DNA of 64,000 bases. Origin: an uncultured Clostridia bacterium. GTDB lineage: Bacteria; Bacillota; Clostridia; Lachnospirales; Cellulosilyticaceae. The translations under genes were made by a program, and so were the position numbers. Where the stretch lies: positions 24,128 to 88,127 of the forward strand of contig CALJNR010000021.1 in NCBI GenBank assembly GCA_937981575.1. The letters run 5' to 3'. Positions within the stretch are counted from its first letter, which is position 1; each line of letters opens with the position of its first letter. The notes below the pieces were generated by a model. That model did not search any database. It saw only the letters and a list, made by a program, of their open reading frames with translations, and was not told the origin of the DNA. Below, one piece after another: positions 27,995 through 37,394 of the stretch.

Positions 27995-28318
27995 AGTATT
28001 GATTGCGGATTTTGTTTCATTACCCCTTTCATTCCCTGGGATAGTAGCTTTCGCCTTGGATGCTAACAACTTGACAATGATGTTGCATATCCGAAAATGC
28101 TTTGACCTAGACTGAGGATGGTTTATAGAAGCTAAAACAGTAGAGTTTTTCACACCTTTCTATTAGGAGTTGAAAAGGCAGATTTGCACTTCATATGCCC
28201 AAAGTAAGACATCCTGTTTGAACAATTATTAAATAAATCAGATTCAATTATATAAAGGATCGACTATTAAAGTAAGGTTCCAGCAAAAAAATAATATATT
28301 GGGATATAACATTTATAG

Positions 28319-28363
28319 TACCAAGTTTTCATTTTACAGGATGAAAGCTTGGTCTTTTTTTGT
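28319..28363 (+). terminator. intrinsic terminator
   Basis: ACCAAG-TTTCAT / ATGAAA-CTTGGT stem followed by CTTTTTTT. Confidence 0.75.
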
Positions 28364-28471
28364 TTTTGGAAAAGGAAGGTGTATTTCGTCTAATGCTTGA
28401 TTTTTAAGGGGTTAGGGGAGAGGGGTCAGAAAGGTGGATGAGCAATTAGTAGAAATTTGGAAATTGGGTGG

Positions 28472-28500
28472 TTGACAAAAATGTGGAATAAATATATAAT
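28472..28500 (+). promoter_or_regulatory. perfect consensus sigma-A promoter for NlpC/P60 gene 1
   Basis: TTGACA (28472-28477), 17-nt spacer, TATAAT (28495-28500). Confidence 0.85.
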
Positions 28501-28572
28501 AACTTTGTAATAAGTTGTTAATAATTATAACAGATCTTTAACAACTTATATTAATGCATTAGGAGGAATACA

Positions 28573-29490
28573 ATGAGACTTAACAACATACTGATCATGG
28601 GGATTGTATCAATGTCGATTATGGGGACGGCTAATGCAGCGATCTATGGAACGCTAAAGACGGAAATTGAAACAAAGAGTAAGGCAGCAGAAGTAGTTTT
28701 AGCACAAGGGGAAGAGGCCTTAGTGGATGAGGCAGTCTTAACGCTTCAAAAAGGGGAACTTGTTAAGATTGTTGCAAAACAAGAGGATGAATACATAATA
28801 GAAATAGATGAAGAAATTAAGCAGGCAGTAGACAGTGAAGCTATTGATTTAGTCGGAAAACTGACTTATACTGCCGCAGATGATACAAGACTTAGACAGG
28901 AAGCATCACCTGAAGCGGATATTATCGATTTTCTAAAAAGGGGTGAACTAATCCTTGTTTTAGAAAGACAAGATGACTTTTATAAAGTAAAAACCCAGGA
29001 TAAAGAAGGATACATTTACAAAACACAGCTGGATGAAACAGGGCTGAGCAGCCTTCCTTATTTTAAAACAGAGGCTGAAGCCGTAAGTACTGAAAGCGGC
29101 CGGGTTAAAGCAGAATCAACATACATAGGTGAAGAAGTCGTAGATTATGCCAGACAGTTTTTAGGTGGAAGATATGTCTTTGGTGGCAACAGCCTCACAA
29201 GAGGTGTAGATTGTTCAGGATTTACGCAGCAGATCATGAAGCGCTTTGGGGTACAGATTGAAAGAAGTTCAAGAGCGCAGTTTGCATCAAACGGTTATAA
29301 AGTCAGTGAAAAAGAACTATTACCTGGAGACTTAGTATTTTATGGTTCTAATGGAAAAACGATTGACCATGTAGCTATTTATGCGGGAAATGGACAGATT
29401 ATACATGCAAGCGATGCAAAATCTGGAATAAAAATGAGTGCGCTTTATTATGGGAAACCAATTATTGGTATGAAACGTGTTTTAAGCTAA
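28573..29490 (+). CDS. secreted SH3-NlpC/P60 peptidoglycan endopeptidase
   Basis: 305 residues. Signal peptide (MRLNNILIMGIVSMSIMGTANA), then one or two SH3b-like domains (about 40-160; the second has LTYTAADDTRLRQEASPEADI), then a C-terminal NlpC/P60 domain. Catalytic Cys is C214 in GVDCSGFTQQI; the His is in IDHVAIYAGNG and the third polar residue in IIHASD. It cuts D-Glu-mDAP type bonds in the wall during growth or sporulation. Its paralogue follows 160 nt downstream with the same promoter type. Confidence 0.92.
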   Translation: MRLNNILIMGIVSMSIMGTANAAIYGTLKTEIETKSKAAEVVLAQGEEALVDEAVLTLQKGELVKIVAKQEDEYIIEIDEEIKQAVDSEAIDLVGKLTYTAADDTRLRQEASPEADIIDFLKRGELILVLERQDDFYKVKTQDKEGYIYKTQLDETGLSSLPYFKTEAEAVSTESGRVKAESTYIGEEVVDYARQFLGGRYVFGGNSLTRGVDCSGFTQQIMKRFGVQIERSSRAQFASNGYKVSEKELLPGDLVFYGSNGKTIDHVAIYAGNGQIIHASDAKSGIKMSALYYGKPIIGMKRVLS

Positions 29491-29547
29491 ATTGCTGTAC
29501 AAAATAATAAATTAGTTTAAACTAATTGTGAATAAGATAACCCCTAG

Positions 29548-29576
29548 TTGACACATAATTGATTATAGTATATAAT
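29548..29576 (+). promoter_or_regulatory. perfect consensus sigma-A promoter for NlpC/P60 gene 2
   Basis: TTGACA (29548-29553), 17-nt spacer, TATAAT (29571-29576), followed by TTTGTAATAATTGTTAA as in the paralogue's leader. Confidence 0.85.
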
Positions 29577-29649
29577 AATTTTGTAATAATTGTTAAAAAG
29601 AAATACATAATGCACGACACTATACATAACTTTCTGGGGGGAAAGAAAA

Positions 29650-30348
29650 GTGAAAAATGGAATATTTAAGTATCTACCAGTAATATTTGCAACATTTGCG
29701 ATTTCCACTTTTAGCTTATCAGCAGCAGAGCTTAATAAAGGTATTGTAAAAGAAAGTACTGCAGCCTATAGTGTTCCAAACGAAGAGGCAAAAGTGAGTT
29801 GTTATCTGAGCGAGGGAGAAGAGCTTGTAATAGCTGACGAAACAGATGAGTATTATGGTGTATTTATTGAGAATAACGAAGTTGTTTACATAGAAAAATC
29901 TTATATACATGTACAAAATAGTCCCACTTTTGAAGAGCCAGTTCAAAAGGCAGCTAAACAAGATGGTAAGCAGCTGGCTAAAGGCGAAGAAGTTGTGAGC
30001 TACGCTAAGCAGTTTATTGGACTACGCTACAGAAGCGGTGGAGCTGATCTGCAGACAGGTGTGGACTGCTCAGGATTTACGCAACAGATTTACGCTAAAT
30101 TTAATATCAAATTACAAAGAAGTTCAAGAGATCAATTTGCTTCAAACGGCAGAAAAGTGACAAGAGCAGAGCTTATGCCTGGAGATTTAGTATTTTACGG
30201 TGTGGGCGGTTATGTAAGACATGTTGCAATTTATGTAGGAAATGATCAAATCATCCATGCTCCTGTTCCAGGGAAATCTGTATGTATCGTTCCTATTCAG
30301 CAAAGAGGCGATGATCCTATTATAGGCTATAGAAGAATATTTGAGTAA
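29650..30348 (+). CDS. secreted NlpC/P60 peptidoglycan endopeptidase, shorter paralogue
   Basis: 232 residues from a GTG at 29650 (RBS GGGGGGAAAG). Signal peptide (KYLPVIFATFAISTFSLSAA), one SH3-like region (about 30-85), and a C-terminal NlpC/P60 domain with C140 in GVDCSGFTQQI, His in RHVAIYVGN and IIHAPV. The catalytic domain is very like that of the gene upstream (RSSRDQFASNGRKV against RSSRAQFASNGYKV), pointing to tandem duplication with loss of one SH3 repeat. Confidence 0.92.
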   Translation: MKNGIFKYLPVIFATFAISTFSLSAAELNKGIVKESTAAYSVPNEEAKVSCYLSEGEELVIADETDEYYGVFIENNEVVYIEKSYIHVQNSPTFEEPVQKAAKQDGKQLAKGEEVVSYAKQFIGLRYRSGGADLQTGVDCSGFTQQIYAKFNIKLQRSSRDQFASNGRKVTRAELMPGDLVFYGVGGYVRHVAIYVGNDQIIHAPVPGKSVCIVPIQQRGDDPIIGYRRIFE

Positions 30349-30354
30349 GTAAGA

Positions 30355-30381
30355 AGCTCCTTTCTGCAGGAGCTTTTTTTA
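30355..30381 (+). terminator. intrinsic terminator
   Basis: AGCTCC-TTTCTGCA-GGAGCT followed by seven T. Confidence 0.85.
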
Positions 30382-30472
30382 TATGTAAAAGTTATGAATG
30401 AATAGATGGATGAGGGAAAATAATAATCCTTAGAAAAAAGAATACATTAACCTTTAGAAACAGGGAAATATA

Positions 30473-31387
30473 ATGAAAAATGATAACATACCGAGTGTAA
30501 GGCCTGGATATGCTTGTATTAATCTTTTGATGAAAAAGTCTTTTAGAACGTATCGGTTAAGTGCAGTAGAGAATAGAGATAAAAACAAGATAACAGATGT
30601 AATCTGGCATAATATCAGACTTTTTCGCGAGATTATTGAGCATAATATAGCTCAGCATATCTATGTTTATAGGGTATCTTCTGATCTTGTTCCTTTTTGT
30701 ACAGCTCCTTATGTCAAAGCACTTTATGAGGAAGTTGTTTTAAGTAATGAAGAAATGCAGGGGCATTTTCTTGAAATAAAGCAGCTAAGAGATGTTTATA
30801 ATCTTAGAATAAGCATCCATCCCAGCCAGTTTAATGTGCTCTCAAGTCCAAAAACGGATGTCGTTAAGCGCTCGATAGAGGAAATTAATACACAGACTGA
30901 GTGGATTCGGGCTGTAAGCGGTCAAAATGTAGTTATTCATATGGGAGGAGCCTATGGCAATAAACCTGAAGCCATAGAAAGGTTTAAAATCAATCTATGC
31001 TATGTGGATCATTCGCTGATATCGATAGAAAACGATGATAAGACTTATACAGCTTATGATGTCTGCTCTCTTTGTGAGCTGCTTAAAATAAAGTGGGTCT
31101 ATGATTTTCATCATAACAGATGTCATCCGAGCCATGAAAGGGATATAGGCGCGCTTATTAAGGCTTATCCCCCTGATAAATATCATCTATCCAGCGGAAA
31201 GCCGTATGATCGTTCGGTTTCTCATGCTGATTACATCAAGAAAGAAGACTATATTCAGTTTTTAGAACTTTTAGCCGCATGCAGTATAAAACAAGCAGAT
31301 GTTATTTTTGAAGCTAAGCAGAAAAATCTGGCTGTACTTAACCTATTAACACATGAACAAGACGGTTTTTGGATACTTGATCAATAA
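30473..31387 (+). CDS. uvsE: UV damage endonuclease UvsE/UvdE
   Basis: TIM-barrel endonuclease that nicks 5' of UV photoproducts and starts alternative excision repair. 304 residues, with GYACIN at the start and metal-binding residues in ISIHPSQF, VVIHMGG, ISIENDD, YDFHHNRCH and DVIFEAKQK. B. subtilis UvsE is a spore-associated repair enzyme; a similar use here is possible. Single gene; GGGAAA-type weak RBS. Confidence 0.92.
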   Translation: MKNDNIPSVRPGYACINLLMKKSFRTYRLSAVENRDKNKITDVIWHNIRLFREIIEHNIAQHIYVYRVSSDLVPFCTAPYVKALYEEVVLSNEEMQGHFLEIKQLRDVYNLRISIHPSQFNVLSSPKTDVVKRSIEEINTQTEWIRAVSGQNVVIHMGGAYGNKPEAIERFKINLCYVDHSLISIENDDKTYTAYDVCSLCELLKIKWVYDFHHNRCHPSHERDIGALIKAYPPDKYHLSSGKPYDRSVSHADYIKKEDYIQFLELLAACSIKQADVIFEAKQKNLAVLNLLTHEQDGFWILDQ

Positions 31388-31465
31388 GTGGTATAAAAAG
31401 ATGGCTGACTAGGAAAAATAAATTCGTATGTTTATGGGATGTGACAAATATAAGGAGGAGACCTA

Positions 31466-32257
31466 GTGAAATCATTTTTAAGGATAAAACATTTCTTTTT
31501 TGGACTGACTGCCGCAGTGCTGAGTATTATGCCTTTAGGAAGTCATATATACGGCTATGCTGACAGCAGACCAGAAGCGGTGGAAGCATCAGCTTCAAAA
31601 AAGCTGCTTCCTATATACTGTGTCAATACCAATGGTGAAAAGCTGGTAGCCCTCACCTTTGATGCGGCATGGGGCGCTGAAGATACGGATCAGATCATAG
31701 CTGTGCTGGATAAGTATAATGTAAAAGCTACATTTTTTATTGTAGGAGACTGGGTAAGAAAATATCCGGATGCTGTAAGAAAGTTTGCAGCTAAAGGGCA
31801 TGACATAGCCAATCATTCAGATAGGCACCCACATGTGACGCAGATGAGTAAAGAGGCGCTGAAAAAAGATATTATGGCCGCCCATGCCGCTATTAAAGAA
31901 GTGACTGGCAAAGAGACCAATCTCTACAGGCCGCCTTATGGGGAATATAATAATACCGTTATAGAAGCAGCAAGAGAATGTAATTACCATACGATTCAAT
32001 GGGATGTGGATTCACTGGATTGGAAAGAATATGGCCTAGAGGCACTGATTAACAGAGTGGTTAATCATAAGAATTTAAGACCAGGCTCTATTATCCTGCT
32101 TCATAATGGATCAAAGTACACAGCCCAGGCTTTAGACGCAATTATTAGAGGCATACTGGATAAAGGATATAAGATCGTTCCAATTTCTGAACTTGTTAAA
32201 ACAGATAAGCCGTATAAGCTTGATTTTGAAGGCAGGCAGCATAGCATATGTCCATAG
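31466..32257 (+). CDS. secreted polysaccharide deacetylase (PdaB-like)
   Basis: 263 residues with a GTG start (31466) behind AAGGAGGAG. N-terminal signal/anchor (FLRIKHFFFGLTAAVLSIMPL), then a NodB homology domain: motif 1 LTFDAAWG, motif 2 HSDRHPH (zinc His), motif 3 RPPYGEYN, motif 4 DVDSLDWKEY, motif 5 ILLHNG. Motif 1 has TFDA instead of the common TFDD, as in PdaB-type sporulation deacetylases. Likely removes acetyl groups from peptidoglycan N-acetyl sugars. Confidence 0.9.
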   Translation: MKSFLRIKHFFFGLTAAVLSIMPLGSHIYGYADSRPEAVEASASKKLLPIYCVNTNGEKLVALTFDAAWGAEDTDQIIAVLDKYNVKATFFIVGDWVRKYPDAVRKFAAKGHDIANHSDRHPHVTQMSKEALKKDIMAAHAAIKEVTGKETNLYRPPYGEYNNTVIEAARECNYHTIQWDVDSLDWKEYGLEALINRVVNHKNLRPGSIILLHNGSKYTAQALDAIIRGILDKGYKIVPISELVKTDKPYKLDFEGRQHSICP

Positions 32258-32264
32258 CATAAAT

Positions 32265-32297
32265 AAAGGTTGTAAGAGCAGTGCTCTTGCAACCTTT
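32265..32297. terminator. bidirectional terminator
   Basis: AAAGGTTGTAAGAGC pairs with GCTCTTGCAACCTTT around a very short loop. Confidence 0.75.
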
Positions 32298-32311
32298 AAT
32301 AGTTGATGGAA

Positions 32312-32485
32312 TCAAAAAAGTATAATTGTTTCAAGTTGTTCTTTAAATAAGGGATTCATTAAATCATCTAATTTCTGGCTAAGCTGTAGTACTTCGGGAG
32401 CTGATAAGTCAAAATTATTCCTAAGGATCGCCTGGGATAATTCTTTTTTTAATGTTTTTATGATATAACTATTGGCGTTATTCAT
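32312..32485 (-). CDS. Spo0E-like aspartyl-phosphate phosphatase
   Basis: 57 residues from the ATG at 32485 (AGAGAGG about 12 nt upstream; an upstream in-frame ATG at 32530 lacks an RBS). Short two-helix protein carrying the Spo0E signature SxxLD (LSQKLDDLM). Spo0E-family proteins dephosphorylate Spo0A~P and delay sporulation. Family call rests on size and this motif. Confidence 0.7.
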   Translation of the reverse strand: MNNANSYIIKTLKKELSQAILRNNFDLSAPEVLQLSQKLDDLMNPLFKEQLETIILF

Positions 32486-32579
32486 TTTGTACGTTCGCCT
32501 CTCTTTGTTTATAGTATCTCTAGGTGTCAAATGATTTGCCTACTTATATAGTATGCAAAAGAGAGGAAAAAGTTACTCA

Positions 32580-35504
32580 TTAACTGCATCCAGTTGTTGT
32601 GCCGCACTCAATGCAGACTTTGCAGGTTCCATTTTTTATAAGCCTTTCACTTTTGCAGGAAGGGCATGTTTCTCCATAAATTTTAGGTGCGTTTTTTGCA
32701 GAAATTTTAGGCGCCATATCTAGTGATGCAAGAGGTTTTACTTGGCAGTAAGTAAAATCACCCAGCTCAATATCGATAATTTTACTAATGAGGTCCGAAA
32801 TAGAATCAGCCATTTTAATATAAGGGTGTCCATATACAAAACCGCTTGGTTCATATTTCTGTCCTCTGTACATGCTTGCAATATCTGCTGCCTTAACACC
32901 GTATTGAAGCATTTCAGAAACAGTTGTGGAGATGCTGTCCAGTAAGCCTTTGACAAGCGAACCTTGCCTGCCTGCCGATACATAGACTTCTCCAAGTTTG
33001 CCGTTGTCATAAAAAGAAACAGTAATATACAGTTTGAGTCCGGCGATTTCTGCTTCGTGTACATGAGCTTTTCTGATGCCGGTAGGCTTAATGCGAAGCG
33101 GGGCCTGTGAAACAATCGTTTTTTTCTTAGCATATTCAAGCAGTTCGCTATAGCTTAAATCTTCCAGATGAGCGCCTGTTTCTTTGCTGATTACTGTATT
33201 CAGCGGCTGAGAGGCTTTGCAGCCGTCACGGTAAAGTGCGATTGCTTTAACACCAAGTTTCCAAGAAAGATGATAAATGTCGGCTACATGTTCGATTGCA
33301 GCGTCACTTGGAAGGTTCACTGTTTTAGAGATAGCCCCTGAAACATGAGGGGTAAGAGCAGCCATCATTTTGACATGTCCGTTTGGAGCGATATAACGGT
33401 TTCCTGTTCCGCATTTATTAGCTGTATCAAAAATGCAGTAATGTTCTTCTTTAAGATGAGGGGCATCTTCGATCTTGCCGTCTACAAGCTGCATATAGCC
33501 GTCTTTGTCTTCTTTACGTAAGATATAATCCGTAATATCCTTGATTTGAGAAGAAGTGTAGCCAAGTTTAATAAGGGCGTCAGAAAGAATAGGATTGACA
33601 ATTTCCATACTGCCTCCGCCTACAAGTTTTTTATAGGCTACATGGCTGAAAAATGGCTCAGACGATGTAGTTGCACAATCCATAGCAAAGGCGATAGTAC
33701 CTGTAGGGGCAAGGACAGAAACCTGTGCATTTCTAAATCCATACTTTTCGCCCATTATAAGGGTATTTTTCCAGATTTCCTTAATAGTCTGGCTCATTTG
33801 ATAGAAGCCAAGTTCAGACAGCATACTATGGGAGATAATCACTGGTGAATAATTAAGGCCTTCGAGAAGGTTATCTGTATCACTATAGCCGCTGCACCTT
33901 GCGTGGTTGCGTATGACACGCATCATATGCGGTTTATTGATTTCAAAGTAAGTAAACGGACCGACCTGCTTCGCAAACAATGAAGAAATAAAGTAGGAGT
34001 AACCGGTTAGAATACTCATCACACCTGCACCAATCATACGCGATTCATCACTGTCATAAGGAAGACCCATCAGCATGAAGAGTGCACCGAGGTTGGTAAG
34101 GCCAAGTCCTGTAGTTCTGAAATGATAAGACTTTCTGGCAATATCAGGAGTTGGGAACTGTCCATGATGAATCGTTGCTTCAAGTACAATCTGAGTCATT
34201 TTAATGCAGTGCATATAGCCTTCTAGATCAAATTGGTGGGTGTTCGTATTGTAGAATTTCAGAATGTTGATACTGGCAAGGTTGCAGGCTGTATCATCAA
34301 GGAACATATATTCAGAACAAGGATTGCTGGCATTAATACGATTATGAGGCGCATAGGCTTTGCCGTCTTCACCAGCAGGACAGGTATGCCATGCATTGAT
34401 TGTATCATCAAATTGAATGCCTGGATCCCCGCAGCGCCAAGCAGCATGGGCAATTTTCTGATAAAGCTCCTTAGCTGAGATTTTATGAGAAACAGAGCCG
34501 TCTAATCTTTTGGTGAGATTAATGGAACTTTCAGCATCAAAAATTTTGTCCATAAAAGCATCTGTAACACGAACCGAGTTATTGGCATTCTGCCCAGATA
34601 CGGTTTCATAAGCTTCGCCGTCAAAATGCGTATTATATCCCATTTTGCCTAATGCCACAACTTTATCTTCTTCGTGAGCTTTCCAACTGACAAAATCCTC
34701 TATTTCAGGATGATCAATATTTAAGATATTCATTTTAGCTGCACGTCTTGTTGTTCCACCTGATTTAATCGCTCCTGCATTACGGTCAAATACCTTAAGA
34801 AAGCTCATAAGGCCGGAAGACTTGCCGCCGCCGGACAGCATTTCACCCTTAGCTCGGATGCTGGACCAGTTAGAACCTACTCCTGAGCCATATTTGAAAA
34901 GGCGGGTTTCAGTCGCCAGTTGATCTGTAAGCGATTTATCTCCTAAAAGAGAATCCTTTACGCTGACAATGAAGCAGGCTGAGCCTTGTGTGCGGGTGTA
35001 CGCATCTTCAGCTAAAACAACTTCATTAAGCTGAGGATCAAAATAGTAGTGCCCTTGGCCAGGACCTGAGATGTTATAAGCAGATTTTAAGCCTGTATTA
35101 AACCACTGTGGACTGTTTGGGGCCCACATCTGAGCAATCATCATATAGGCAAGTTCATCATAGACAACAGGCTTTGATTCTTCGTTAATAAGGCCTTCAT
35201 CATAGGCTGCTTCAGTCCAAAAGCTGGTCATGCGGTGAACGACTTGTTTAAATGAGTTTTCATAGCCGCATTCGGTGGGCACACCATTTTTTCTAAAATA
35301 CTTACTGGCAATAATGTCGCAGGCAGATTGGGAAAAATGAGTTGGAAACTCTAAATGCTCCATATGTACAATAAGCTTACCTGTTTTATAATCGGTAATT
35401 TTAACGTCTATAAAATGCCAGGTAAAAAGGTCATATACAGTTTGACTGGAACCTTCTAAAGGCGCCGTGTAATAACGGGTTATAAGGTCTTTTAAATGAA
35501 TCAT
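32580..35504 (-). CDS. nrdJ: adenosylcobalamin-dependent (class II) ribonucleotide reductase
   Basis: Makes deoxynucleotides using coenzyme B12 instead of oxygen-derived radicals. About 974 residues. Conserved NPCSEYMFLDDTACNLASINI, CATTSSEPFF, ALAPTG-like VLAPTGTIAFAMDC, and a C-terminal TSCPD-like region (about 830-930) with a four-Cys end (CPSCKSERL, CKVCIECG). The frame can start at TTG 35513, but the ATG at 35504 is preferred behind AAAGGAG. The cobalamin adenosyltransferase at 38090 could supply its cofactor. Confidence 0.95.
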   Translation of the reverse strand: MIHLKDLITRYYTAPLEGSSQTVYDLFTWHFIDVKITDYKTGKLIVHMEHLEFPTHFSQSACDIIASKYFRKNGVPTECGYENSFKQVVHRMTSFWTEAAYDEGLINEESKPVVYDELAYMMIAQMWAPNSPQWFNTGLKSAYNISGPGQGHYYFDPQLNEVVLAEDAYTRTQGSACFIVSVKDSLLGDKSLTDQLATETRLFKYGSGVGSNWSSIRAKGEMLSGGGKSSGLMSFLKVFDRNAGAIKSGGTTRRAAKMNILNIDHPEIEDFVSWKAHEEDKVVALGKMGYNTHFDGEAYETVSGQNANNSVRVTDAFMDKIFDAESSINLTKRLDGSVSHKISAKELYQKIAHAAWRCGDPGIQFDDTINAWHTCPAGEDGKAYAPHNRINASNPCSEYMFLDDTACNLASINILKFYNTNTHQFDLEGYMHCIKMTQIVLEATIHHGQFPTPDIARKSYHFRTTGLGLTNLGALFMLMGLPYDSDESRMIGAGVMSILTGYSYFISSLFAKQVGPFTYFEINKPHMMRVIRNHARCSGYSDTDNLLEGLNYSPVIISHSMLSELGFYQMSQTIKEIWKNTLIMGEKYGFRNAQVSVLAPTGTIAFAMDCATTSSEPFFSHVAYKKLVGGGSMEIVNPILSDALIKLGYTSSQIKDITDYILRKEDKDGYMQLVDGKIEDAPHLKEEHYCIFDTANKCGTGNRYIAPNGHVKMMAALTPHVSGAISKTVNLPSDAAIEHVADIYHLSWKLGVKAIALYRDGCKASQPLNTVISKETGAHLEDLSYSELLEYAKKKTIVSQAPLRIKPTGIRKAHVHEAEIAGLKLYITVSFYDNGKLGEVYVSAGRQGSLVKGLLDSISTTVSEMLQYGVKAADIASMYRGQKYEPSGFVYGHPYIKMADSISDLISKIIDIELGDFTYCQVKPLASLDMAPKISAKNAPKIYGETCPSCKSERLIKNGTCKVCIECGTTTGCS

Positions 35505-35787
35505 AATAAGCAAATCTCCTTTTAGAATGGAATTGATAATGGGAATAACAGTTAATTTAATTTACCATATAATTTTTACAATTGCAAGTCAGATATACAA
35601 TATATAGTATTACTATTATGAAAATCGTCAATATATACTACCTTTCTGGAAAGGATATGTGAAACTTTTAATGCTGATAGATGCAGCATTAAAAGTTGAT
35701 TTTTAACTTTATGAAGTAAAAAAACATAAAAAAGTTATTTCTAGCAAAAACTAATCCATACTATATCAAAGTTAAAGGAGCTTGCTA

Positions 35788-36447
35788 ATGATTATAATAG
35801 GAATAGATAATACATTAGATATGGGAAATGATACACTTGATTATATTGCTATGGTCGGCAGAGCACATGGTATCAAAATGCAGCACATTGCACCTCATAA
35901 ACCTATTATTTATAAAAATAATAAAATATTATCTATAAAAAACTATGTGGAATGCTTAGAGAAAGAAGACAACGTAGAGCTGCTCGTTATTGAGTTTAAA
36001 AAAACCAGTATAGAAAGTGAACTTTATAAACACATTAGCTTTGATATCATTGTACTTTTTGATCACTTTCTTTTGCAAAAGCCTTTTATTAGTCACAAAA
36101 TTTACTTTGAACATAAGATTTTAAAACACTTTAAATGCAAATGCTTTTTGATTCCTGATACCTATAATTTCAAGCAAAAAGGATGCGTAACGTATGGATG
36201 GCATAAAGATGCAGATATTTCTTTATCCAGTGCAGAGGAAGATCCAGAAGGGCTGACAAAAATACAGTGCTGCATACAGACATGTTTTCCAACTTATAAA
36301 GGGACTTTTGTCACGCCTATAGAATTTCCGGTGTATGGCAAGGCGAGATGTACAGAAGAGCTGCTAGCTGGAGCAGCTGTATTTATTCTCTATGGCTTTG
36401 ATGCTGATACATTTGTTCAAGAAAATAATATTTACAACATGGTATAA
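35788..36447 (+). CDS. orphan protein with weak Mur-ligase-like features
   Basis: About 219 residues. AAAGGAG lies 7 nt before the ATG at 35788, better than the TTG at 35782. The order of segments (ELLVIEFKKTS...FDIIVLFDHF, then CFLIPDTYNF, then VTYGWHKDADISLSSAEED, then FPVYGKARCTEELLAGAAVFILYGFD) recalls the central and C-terminal parts of Mur ligases. However, the ATP loop GTNGKT is absent, so it is probably not an active ligase. I cannot name a family. Confidence 0.5.
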   Translation: MIIIGIDNTLDMGNDTLDYIAMVGRAHGIKMQHIAPHKPIIYKNNKILSIKNYVECLEKEDNVELLVIEFKKTSIESELYKHISFDIIVLFDHFLLQKPFISHKIYFEHKILKHFKCKCFLIPDTYNFKQKGCVTYGWHKDADISLSSAEEDPEGLTKIQCCIQTCFPTYKGTFVTPIEFPVYGKARCTEELLAGAAVFILYGFDADTFVQENNIYNMV

Positions 36448-36527
36448 AGTTGTACACCCATGAATAGATATTATATTGACAGATGAAACTGTTAAAGAAC
36501 AAATAGAGGATAAGGAGAGGGTAGGGA

Positions 36528-37175
36528 ATGGTAGAGCACATCTTAGAAAACAATGAGGTACAGCTTATTGGAAGAGTAGTTAGCAGTATTAAATTTAGTC
36601 ATAAAGTATATGGGGAAGGTTTTTATACATTTAATTTAGAAGTACCAAGACTAAGTGATTCCTATGATATTTTACCAGTAACTATTTCTGAGCGTATACT
36701 TCCAACACTTGGAAGTATTGAGGGGAAGGTATTAGAAACCGTTGGACAATTCAGGTCCTATAATCAGTATGAAGAAGGTAAAAACAGGCTTATTCTTACG
36801 GTATTTATTTTAGAAGCTAAGGAAGTTTCAGAGCAGGAACTAGCTAAAAATAAGAATTACATTTATCTTAACGGCTATGTATGTAAACCTCCTATTTATA
36901 GAACAACGCCTTTTGGACGGGAAATTACAGATCTTTTGCTTGCAGTAAATCGTTCTTATCACAAATCAGATTATATTCCATGCATCACATGGGGAAGAAA
37001 TGCAAGATTTGCTGAAAGTCTAAGTGTAGGAGATCATATTGAAGTATGGGGCAGAATTCAAAGTAGAAGTTATCAGAAAAAGCTTGAGACAGGTGAAGCC
37101 TCTACGAAAATAGCTTATGAGATTTCAATTAGTAAAATGGAAATTGCAGAAAACAGTTTAAAAGAACAACCATAA
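36528..37175 (+). CDS. single-strand DNA-binding protein, double OB-fold
   Basis: 215 residues containing two OB-fold SSB-like domains. The first (about 8-100) starts EVQLIGRVVSSIKFSHKVYG; the second (about 108-205) has YIYLNGYVCKPPIYRTTPFGREITDLLLAVNR and YIPCITWGRNARFAESLSVG, typical of SSB. The acidic C-terminal tip of housekeeping SSB is missing, so it is a specialised or accessory SSB. A GGAGAGGG site precedes the ATG. Confidence 0.85.
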   Translation: MVEHILENNEVQLIGRVVSSIKFSHKVYGEGFYTFNLEVPRLSDSYDILPVTISERILPTLGSIEGKVLETVGQFRSYNQYEEGKNRLILTVFILEAKEVSEQELAKNKNYIYLNGYVCKPPIYRTTPFGREITDLLLAVNRSYHKSDYIPCITWGRNARFAESLSVGDHIEVWGRIQSRSYQKKLETGEASTKIAYEISISKMEIAENSLKEQP

Positions 37176-37183
37176 TCACTATT

Positions 37184-37216
37184 AAGAGAGTATGCTTAGG
37201 GGCATCTCTCTTTTTT
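37184..37216 (+). terminator. intrinsic terminator
   Basis: AGAGAG-TATGC / GCAT-CTCTCT stem followed by six T. Confidence 0.75.
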
Positions 37217-37394
37217 GCGATTTAAACGATCTATAGGAGAGGATATAAATAGGTTGAACGGGATATTGCGTTTGGATAAAAATAAAAGGCTAAGAAAAAA
37301 GTTTCTTATGTAAGTTGTGTTATAAAGGAACAACCTATATACTGGATAAAGAAATAGCAATGTACAATTATTATAAAGGCTAAGGAAAATGACT

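Larger units (their letters stand above)
27698..28572. other. gene-free region with apparent insertion-sequence remnant
   Basis: No intact gene in this stretch. It holds an inverted repeat (27809-27827 with 27851-27871, AAGAGATG ends), a short translated start (27872-27994), about 280 nt of what reads as decayed coding sequence (in one + frame a stretch like IVAFALDANNLTMMLHIRKC before stops), a terminator at 28319-28363, and the promoter of the next gene. Confidence 0.45.

Noticed and set aside
33546..33848. 100-aa plus-strand frame inside nrdJ
   Set aside because: Antisense shadow of a strongly conserved gene.
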